Below are positions 58,037 to 64,000 of a DNA stretch of 64,000 nucleotides, in pieces. The position numbers and the translations under genes were made by a program. The stretch spans positions 372,001 to 436,000 of the forward strand of contig NZ_JABAIA010000004.1 of NCBI RefSeq assembly GCF_012641275.1, given 5' to 3'. Origin of the DNA: Chitinophaga varians (GTDB taxonomy: Bacteria > Bacteroidota > Bacteroidia > Chitinophagales > Chitinophagaceae). Numbering within the stretch: position 1 is the stretch's first letter; each line of letters opens with the position of its first letter. The notes beneath the pieces were generated by a model that saw only the letters and a list, made by a program, of their open reading frames with translations, was not told the origin of the DNA and ran no database searches.

Positions 58037-61000
58037 TTATAGTTTCATGATTTTTTTGGTAATGAGCGTTCCGCGGTTGTTTATCTGTAAATAATAAGTG
58101 CCCGCGGCCAGTCCGCGGACTGACATAAACTGGGATTTTCCGGTGATTACCAGGTTTTTCACCTCTGTCCCGTGCTGGTTGTATATCCTCATCACTGATC
58201 CGGTTTCAACTCCGCTTACCTGTATATTCAACACATCGGCGACGGGATTAGGATAGACAGTAACCTGCTGATGGTTTGTTGCCGGTGATTCATTTCCTTT
58301 GCCGGTCACGCTACCGGTAGCAGTACAATCACCAAGCCGGTCGCCATGAGCGAGATGGTCCTTTACAGCGTCTGAAGAAATACAAATGGTTTTGTTATTG
58401 TGGCAGATCATTATCTTGTTGTTATTGTTGCCACAACGGACGTCCAGTGTTTTAACGGTAACGGCGGCGGTGGAGGAACATCCCTTGTTATCGGTAACGA
58501 TCACTGTACAGGCTGCGGCTGTATTTACGTTGATGGACGGAGTGGTTTGCCCGTTGCTCCACTGATAACTGTAAGGCGCGGTTCCGCCGGTAGCATTGGC
58601 CGTCAGTTCCAGCGATGTAGGCCCGTAACCGGCGTAAATAGTGTTCTTCTGATCTACCTGCGAATTCATGGCATACACATCCGGGATACTTGTGGTGACT
58701 GCCGCATTTACCGTTACAGCGGTGGATGTGGTATTCACATTACCATGTATGCCCGTGACCGTCCAGGTAATGACTGATTTTCCTGCATTGAATGTGCCGC
58801 TGGCGTCTGCGCCGTTTCCATTCCGGGAGGTGGCTCCTTGCACAGTATAGGTTATCGAAGCGGCGCTGTAGTCATCGGCTATCGTTAACGGGGGAACGCT
58901 GTAGGTCCCTGACTGACTGTAACAGTAGAACAGATTGGCAGGCGCGATGGGGGGCGTATAGGCTGTAAATGCGATCTCCGCGGCGCTTAAAGCTCTTTTG
59001 TATATCTTAAATTCATCGATAGCGCCATTGAAGAGGGGATCAGAGAACTGTGATTTCCCCAGGTAGTTCAACGAGGTGCCTGTAGCAGTACCTGCAGGGG
59101 TGAGTTGCTGCGGCTTGATGTTGATCGCTGTATTGGAAGATACCAGATTGCCGTTAATATACAGTCGGGCAGTATCGCCTGACTGTGTTACAGCCAGGTG
59201 TACCCAGGTGTTCAACGGGAAAACATAGGGGAAGCTCACATTGAGTTCTGTGCCATTGTTTTTAATGGCGTACCGTACGATGGATGAGCTTACGTTGTTT
59301 ACCGTGGTCGTTCCCGCCTGAACAGAGAGGAACATATATTGTGTAGTACTGTTCCCAAAATCAAACACCCTCATCCAGTTGGCCATTGCGTCCATTTTTA
59401 CCCAGGAGGAAACGGTAAAATCGGACAAGGTGCTGACGATTCCGGCCGGCAACGTCGCATAGGCGTTGGCGTTACCATTAAGTTTAAGCGCGCTTCCGGC
59501 TTTGCCGGCAGCTCTTGTTGCTGCAGCTGCCAATGTACCGTGTTTCGCTCCCCAGCTATCGATAGCGCGTATTCCGCTGGTTTCATCAAATTTCAGGTAA
59601 GTCATCTGGCCTGTATTGGGTGATGCCGTCACCTCCGGGCTTAAGGCAGTGCTGTCTGTAGACGCCACTATATAGTAGTAGACCGTTCCGTTACTCACTG
59701 CAGTATCCGTGAAGCTTGTGGCGGTCTGGTTGGCAAGAGTGGTGTACGGGCCACCTGGTGTGGTTGAGCGCTGTATGTTGTAGGTGGAATTGAAAACAGG
59801 GCTCCATTCCAAGATGTTTTGGGCGTCACCGGCAGCAACGGTCAGATTGATGGGCACCGTTCCCACGGGCACAAAACGGAATGGGAAGTTATAGGGAACG
59901 GGATCATTATCGCTTCCAACGATATAGTTTATTTGATTTCCGTTAATGTACCAATAACCGTTCCCGGCTGATTGCGCTCTTTGCACCGCATAAGACGTCC
60001 CGTTAAAGTAAATATTCATGGAATTCCATGCATCCGAGTAAGGCGTGACACTACGGCCAAACTGTGCGCTCTCATTGATATAATTGCTGAAAGAAGCGGG
60101 TGCGCTGAGGCAGACAATTTTATACCTGCCGTTGCCCTGCTTCGTGACATGCCAGATCTGAAGCAGGGGATCGGAATCTGCCAGGCCGAATAATGGTGTA
60201 TTGGTTTCGTTCTTTGTCCAGAATGAATCGCTGCGGAGCGGCTGAAGATAGTAGTTTCCGTCAGCAAGGGTATTCATTCCATAGTACATGGAAGCTTTAT
60301 ACCGTTTAATGGCATTTTCCAGTATGGCCACATAGCTGCAAACTTCTGTAACAGTTGACTGTGAGTTATAGGCCGCCTGCACATAGGTAATGCTGTCATT
60401 TAACTGAGCTTTGGCCGCTACCGGGAATTTACCCAGCTCATTCGTGGTGCTGACAGCTGTCGTATCGCGGAGTTTTTTGGCTTCAGCCAGTTTTTGAAGG
60501 TACACGGAGTCCATTTCCGATGCGGTGACCGGTTCTATCCTGAAGATCTGGTTGGCACCGTCAAGCCATCTGTTGATATTCATCACAACGCCGTCCGCGG
60601 TATTTGAACCTGGTACTTCCAACGATTTCTGGCTGGATTTTCCGATGATGCTAAAAGTACCGTTTTCCCGGTCTTTAATCGTCCAGACCTGGGCGTCATC
60701 AGTGTCTGAGTAGGTCCGCTGTTCTACGCTTGCACCGTTGGTGACGGCATTACCGGTAACATCCATCGCTTTTCCGCTCAACAGGTTAATGATCTTATAA
60801 TCGGTACCGGATTTACGGGTAATGGTCCAATGTTGGTTACTGGAGAAAGAATAGGTCTTTTGTCCCAGCAGAGCACTGTCAGCAAGGGAACTGTTTTTAA
60901 CTTCCACTGCTTTACCGCTATGGGTGGCTATAATGCGGTACAGGCCATTGAGTGTTTGTGGTACGTATGGTGCCCGGGGCGTGCCCGCATCGGCGGGGGA

Positions 61001-62974
61001 GTCGGCGCTGGTGCCGGCGGCGTTTGTGGCGCATACTTTGTAATAATAGGTTTGCCCGTTAGTGGCGTTATTGTCCATAAAGCTGTTGCCCGGAAGGTTG
61101 GACGCGATGGTTGTATATGTTCCGTTTGGTGAACTGGCCCGTTTAAGTGTATAGCCTGTTGCGCCAAATGATGAAAGCCACCTTACGCGCACCTGGTTGT
61201 CCCCCGGGTATGCATATACGAAATACGGCGCTTCAGGTTGGGTAACGATTCCTCCCTGTCCGCCAGTCACACTTACATTGCTAAAAGTCGCTGTATCCAA
61301 AGACCCGTTGGTATTGGAACAAACAAGCAGGCCTATATATGCTTTACCGGTGAAGCCTGCAAACCTTCCCTGCACTTCGGAAGCCCAGCTTGTGCCATCG
61401 GCGGAGTAATACATTCCTATCACATCTCCGATCCTTTCAATCTTGACCCAGTAAGCATCCTGTGGGACAGGTCTTTCCGCTTTTTCCCAGTTGGAGCCGC
61501 CTCTTACCTCTGTCCATCCATGCATAAAAGCCTCCGCTCTTTTTCCTGATTTAATGGCGATCCATGCTCTTTGCGCGGAGGCCGCCGTCAGATCAGAGCG
61601 GATCAAGAGCCCTGCTCTTGAATTAGGGCTGCTTTTTCCGATTGTTTCTACTTTGGCTATAATAGAGCAGTTTCCGGTCACTTCTTTGTAAACGAGGTGC
61701 AGGCCATCTGCAGCATGCGTTAATATGTCCGTTCCGCTTCCAGTTACTGTCCATACATTATTATTGTAAGCGCTGTTTCCTGCGGGGGAAACCGTTCCGA
61801 TATCCAGATCTGTCAAGTCGCCTGTTCCCGCTTTTCCGGGGTCGGGAACGATTTGGGTTTGCGGAGGAACGACAGCGGTGGAATGGTCTTCTGATTTATA
61901 AAACCAGGTATAGACAGGATCAAACCGTCTTGGAATGTCGGTAAGCCGCTTTGAGACATAAGCGGAGCCCAGATTTTTACGTACCATGTAGGCCCCGTGT
62001 ATCAGGGTCAGTCCCCATCTTCCGCCGTCCCAGACACCGCTTTCGTCGGTTAAATAATGCGCATCAGTAGTGCCATAAGGTATATATCCAATGGAGTCGC
62101 CGGTATTTTTCCTTGAAAAGTATTCCCCTGTTGCAAGAAGCCGGTTATCCAATTCGGAATAGAGGTCCAATCCTTGCTTCCATAGCACTTCAGCGGCAAA
62201 AGCCAGGTTGCCCCACATGCCATGTGCATGCCCCTGATCTCTTGCGCTTTCGCCATTCTCCCCGCTTGGCAGCGTATTTTTTAGTCCGGTAGCGCCGATG
62301 TATCTCATCAGGTGAACGATGTGCGCCACTTTTTCCGGGTCATCGGAAAATGCGGCGATCACCGCTCCTGCAGCTATGCTTAATGTGCCTTTGTTGGCCG
62401 GCCCCAGGGCATAACCATTACAACCAGAAGGAGGCCAGTAAACGTTATTGAACAGGTTCTGTACCGCGGTGGTGTTGGCTGGCGTCCAGCCGCCCCAGGT
62501 GCCGCGGAGTATGGAGGCGGCGCCTCCATAGGCAAACGCGAAATCTCCCAGGTCGAGGTTTCCCAACTGTCCGGTAAATTGAGTTTGGGTATTGGCCCAT
62601 GCCACTAAAATATCCCTCGCTTTTATGGCATAAGCTTCATTGTCCGTAAAATACCACATAAGGGATTGATAAAAAGCAGCGGTCATGTCGTTCATCCATT
62701 GGCCGCGATTAACGTCCGGACTACGACTGACGGTGGCGAACGGCCCCTGCATCTTATATGTCAACTGTGACTTGCCATCTGCAGCCATGATGTCATATGC
62801 CTGTTTCCATGGATAATCGCCGGCCTGTATATGGGCCTTTAACACACTCAGGTCCGACGCGGAAAGAGGAATGCCCGGATGCACAAAGGTTTGGGCCCCT
62901 GCATTTGAGGAAAGCAAAAAGATAAAAATTGCTGCCCAGAAGCAGTTGGTCTTTCTGGTAAAAAAGTCTGTCAT
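58037..62974 (-). CDS. Giant modular polysaccharide lyase-like protein with type IX secretion tail
   Basis: The 1645 residues read as follows. There is a signal peptide (1-27) and an alginate-lyase-type alpha/alpha domain (about 30-370, LVAWANTQTQFTGQLGNLDL, SARDQGHAHGMWGNLAFAAE). Then come a concanavalin-like DUF1349-type domain (about 400-600), Fn3 (about 605-690), a ricin-like lectin (about 700-845, LYRIIATHSGKAVEVKN), a helical FIVAR-like segment (about 850-930), a second lectin-like segment, Fn3, LamG (about 1150-1340) and HYR- and SprB-like modules. Next is a Cys/His motif (ICHNNKTICISSDAVKDHLA), and last the type IX sorting domain (YPNPVADVLNIQVSG to ITKKIMKL). It should be secreted and act on acidic polysaccharide; alginate as substrate is only a family guess. 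Confidence 0.87.
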   Translation of the reverse strand: MTDFFTRKTNCFWAAIFIFLLSSNAGAQTFVHPGIPLSASDLSVLKAHIQAGDYPWKQAYDIMAADGKSQLTYKMQGPFATVSRSPDVNRGQWMNDMTAAFYQSLMWYFTDNEAYAIKARDILVAWANTQTQFTGQLGNLDLGDFAFAYGGAASILRGTWGGWTPANTTAVQNLFNNVYWPPSGCNGYALGPANKGTLSIAAGAVIAAFSDDPEKVAHIVHLMRYIGATGLKNTLPSGENGESARDQGHAHGMWGNLAFAAEVLWKQGLDLYSELDNRLLATGEYFSRKNTGDSIGYIPYGTTDAHYLTDESGVWDGGRWGLTLIHGAYMVRKNLGSAYVSKRLTDIPRRFDPVYTWFYKSEDHSTAVVPPQTQIVPDPGKAGTGDLTDLDIGTVSPAGNSAYNNNVWTVTGSGTDILTHAADGLHLVYKEVTGNCSIIAKVETIGKSSPNSRAGLLIRSDLTAASAQRAWIAIKSGKRAEAFMHGWTEVRGGSNWEKAERPVPQDAYWVKIERIGDVIGMYYSADGTSWASEVQGRFAGFTGKAYIGLLVCSNTNGSLDTATFSNVSVTGGQGGIVTQPEAPYFVYAYPGDNQVRVRWLSSFGATGYTLKRASSPNGTYTTIASNLPGNSFMDNNATNGQTYYYKVCATNAAGTSADSPADAGTPRAPYVPQTLNGLYRIIATHSGKAVEVKNSSLADSALLGQKTYSFSSNQHWTITRKSGTDYKIINLLSGKAMDVTGNAVTNGASVEQRTYSDTDDAQVWTIKDRENGTFSIIGKSSQKSLEVPGSNTADGVVMNINRWLDGANQIFRIEPVTASEMDSVYLQKLAEAKKLRDTTAVSTTNELGKFPVAAKAQLNDSITYVQAAYNSQSTVTEVCSYVAILENAIKRYKASMYYGMNTLADGNYYLQPLRSDSFWTKNETNTPLFGLADSDPLLQIWHVTKQGNGRYKIVCLSAPASFSNYINESAQFGRSVTPYSDAWNSMNIYFNGTSYAVQRAQSAGNGYWYINGNQINYIVGSDNDPVPYNFPFRFVPVGTVPINLTVAAGDAQNILEWSPVFNSTYNIQRSTTPGGPYTTLANQTATSFTDTAVSNGTVYYYIVASTDSTALSPEVTASPNTGQMTYLKFDETSGIRAIDSWGAKHGTLAAAATRAAGKAGSALKLNGNANAYATLPAGIVSTLSDFTVSSWVKMDAMANWMRVFDFGNSTTQYMFLSVQAGTTTVNNVSSSIVRYAIKNNGTELNVSFPYVFPLNTWVHLAVTQSGDTARLYINGNLVSSNTAINIKPQQLTPAGTATGTSLNYLGKSQFSDPLFNGAIDEFKIYKRALSAAEIAFTAYTPPIAPANLFYCYSQSGTYSVPPLTIADDYSAASITYTVQGATSRNGNGADASGTFNAGKSVITWTVTGIHGNVNTTSTAVTVNAAVTTSIPDVYAMNSQVDQKNTIYAGYGPTSLELTANATGGTAPYSYQWSNGQTTPSINVNTAAACTVIVTDNKGCSSTAAVTVKTLDVRCGNNNNKIMICHNNKTICISSDAVKDHLAHGDRLGDCTATGSVTGKGNESPATNHQQVTVYPNPVADVLNIQVSGVETGSVMRIYNQHGTEVKNLVITGKSQFMSVRGLAAGTYYLQINNRGTLITKKIMKL

Positions 62975-63070
62975 AGGGTGTTGTTTTTTGAGGGTTTAAA
63001 ATGGTTATCATTACATCTTGCTGAAAATGTCTTTTACTATTTGAAAAATCTTTTTTCACTTACTACCGAT

Positions 63071-64000
63071 TTAATCTACCGTTATACTATCGAATGTCGC
63101 TGTGTTTAAATTGGAGCTGTTTGATGAAACCGCCAATCCAACATAATAGGCGTTGGCCATTGATACCGTAACCGGATTACCTACGGCAAACCATGTGGTC
63201 CCGTCGGTTGACTGATAGGCGGTGATGGTGTTCCCTGCTTTCCGCAAGCGGAACCAGGTGGGAGTGCGCGTGTAGGCGTTACCGGTTTGAAAGCCCATCG
63301 TGCCGCCTGTGGAAGTGCGGCTGCCAAATCTGGCTTCACGGACACCTCCGTCTCCGGAGGTCATGCTAAAAGCAATGGCATTGGCAGAAAGGGATTCCCT
63401 GACCATGATGCCTGTTTTCTGCGAACCGCCGCCCTTCCACGTGCTTTCTGCGACCCGGGCTGTGATTGTAACGTCGCCGGTTACACTTTTATACACATAA
63501 CCCAATCCATCTGCGGTGCCGCCGATGCCGGCGCCGGAACCACCTACCACGAAAGTCCCGTTGTTTACGTTGGCATATCCGGCAGTGCCTGCGGTGGCCG
63601 CTGTTCCAATATCCTGTCTGCTCCAGCCGGCAGGCAATGTGCCTGTAGCGGCCGGAGTGGCATTCACTTCCGGGGAATTACTGCTGGTCCCTGCCTGGTT
63701 TATGGCAGATACGACATAGTAGTACCGGGTGCCGTTGGCCACACCCGCGTCCTCATATAACGGAAAAGTCCCTCTGAAGGTTGCTATCTGGGTATAGGGG
63801 CCACCGCTTGTTGTTGAACGCAGTACATTATAGCCGTTGGCTGTAGCCACCGGGGGCCATCTTAACCATACTTTTCCTACACTTGCGGTTGCTTTCAGCC
63901 CTGTTGGTATCGATGGCGCAGGGGAGGAGGGATAAGGTGACGCACTTGCATTTAATGTATAACATAAGGTGCCGAAGCCAAGGTTGTCGTCGTGCTCAAA
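63071..64000 (-). CDS. Fn3 and concanavalin-like secreted protein, C-terminal part (cut by window edge)
   Basis: The frame is open from base 64000 down to TAA at 63071, so 309 C-terminal residues are visible and the start lies outside. A Pro/Ser linker (SPYPSSPAPSIPTG) is followed by an Fn3 domain (VWLRWPPVATANGYNVLRST, GTRYYYVVSAINQAGTSSNS) and a DUF1349-like sandwich (GWSRQDIGTAATAGTAGYAN to NTATFDSITVD). The same two modules occur in the neighbouring lyase in the reverse order. The protein stops right after the sandwich, with no visible type IX sorting tail. The catalytic part, if any, is beyond the window. Confidence 0.85.
   Translation of the reverse strand, partial: FEHDDNLGFGTLCYTLNASASPYPSSPAPSIPTGLKATASVGKVWLRWPPVATANGYNVLRSTTSGGPYTQIATFRGTFPLYEDAGVANGTRYYYVVSAINQAGTSSNSPEVNATPAATGTLPAGWSRQDIGTAATAGTAGYANVNNGTFVVGGSGAGIGGTADGLGYVYKSVTGDVTITARVAESTWKGGGSQKTGIMVRESLSANAIAFSMTSGDGGVREARFGSRTSTGGTMGFQTGNAYTRTPTWFRLRKAGNTITAYQSTDGTTWFAVGNPVTVSMANAYYVGLAVSSNSSNLNTATFDSITVD

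Noticed and set aside
58400..58777. Glycine-rich open frame on the plus strand inside the lyase gene
   Set aside because: It lies wholly within the conserved minus-strand coding sequence and has no recognisable domain, so it is a shadow frame.

Overview
The window is a chromosomal stretch from a member of the Bacteroidota, most likely a Chitinophaga-like soil or plant-litter bacterium. This is an inference from several things: two TonB-dependent receptors, a type IX secretion sorting tail and a gliding-motility-type C-terminal domain, a UpxY-type NusG paralogue in a surface polysaccharide locus, many polysaccharide-degrading enzymes with modular architecture, and promoter-like TANNTTTG boxes in place of E. 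coli -35/-10 sites. No rRNA, tRNA, CRISPR array, transposase or integrase was seen.

Layout. 1-5783: the start of a TonB-dependent receptor that runs off the left edge, a frameshifted remnant of a YafY-type regulator, and a minus-strand set of response regulator, histidine kinase and outer-membrane receptor. 5948-11662: a PepSY-like periplasmic protein and a complete tripartite RND efflux operon (TolC, adaptor, pump), divergent from the two-component genes. 11763-13383: purK-purE with a strong terminator. 13475-16739: a minus-strand arsenic operon arsR-arsM-GNAT-acr3-arsC with two matching palindromic operators. 16891-19165: a Crp/Fnr regulator, a VOC-fold protein and a secreted gliding-motility-type protein. 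19176-20999: a short histidine kinase and a divergent LuxR-type response regulator that share an inverted 15-base leader repeat.

21121-44663: a 23.5 kb one-directional exopolysaccharide operon. It holds export lipoprotein, tyrosine kinase, UpxY antiterminator, GDP-mannose/GDP-fucose and UDP-glucuronate synthesis, flippase, polymerase, six glycosyltransferases, pyruvyl and acetyl transferases, Wzi and a WcaJ-type initiating transferase. The enzyme set predicts an acidic, fucose-containing, acetylated and pyruvylated polymer resembling colanic acid. One member (35510-36868) is a cytoplasmic beta-propeller of unknown role.

44680-64000: a carbohydrate-use region. An AraC regulator is divergent from alpha-L-fucosidase, fucose permease, mutarotase and an esterase-GH127 fusion that is split by a run of ten A. 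Five convergent minus-strand genes follow: a sialate-type O-acetylesterase, a GH43 enzyme, a double GH43-like protein, a 1645-residue modular lyase with a type IX secretion tail, and a partial Fn3/lectin-like protein. No SusC/SusD pair is visible.

The items most worth a second look are the split esterase-GH127 gene at an A10 slippage-type site, the propeller protein inside the exopolysaccharide operon, the mirrored leaders of the kinase/regulator pair just before that operon, and the paired ArsR operators.
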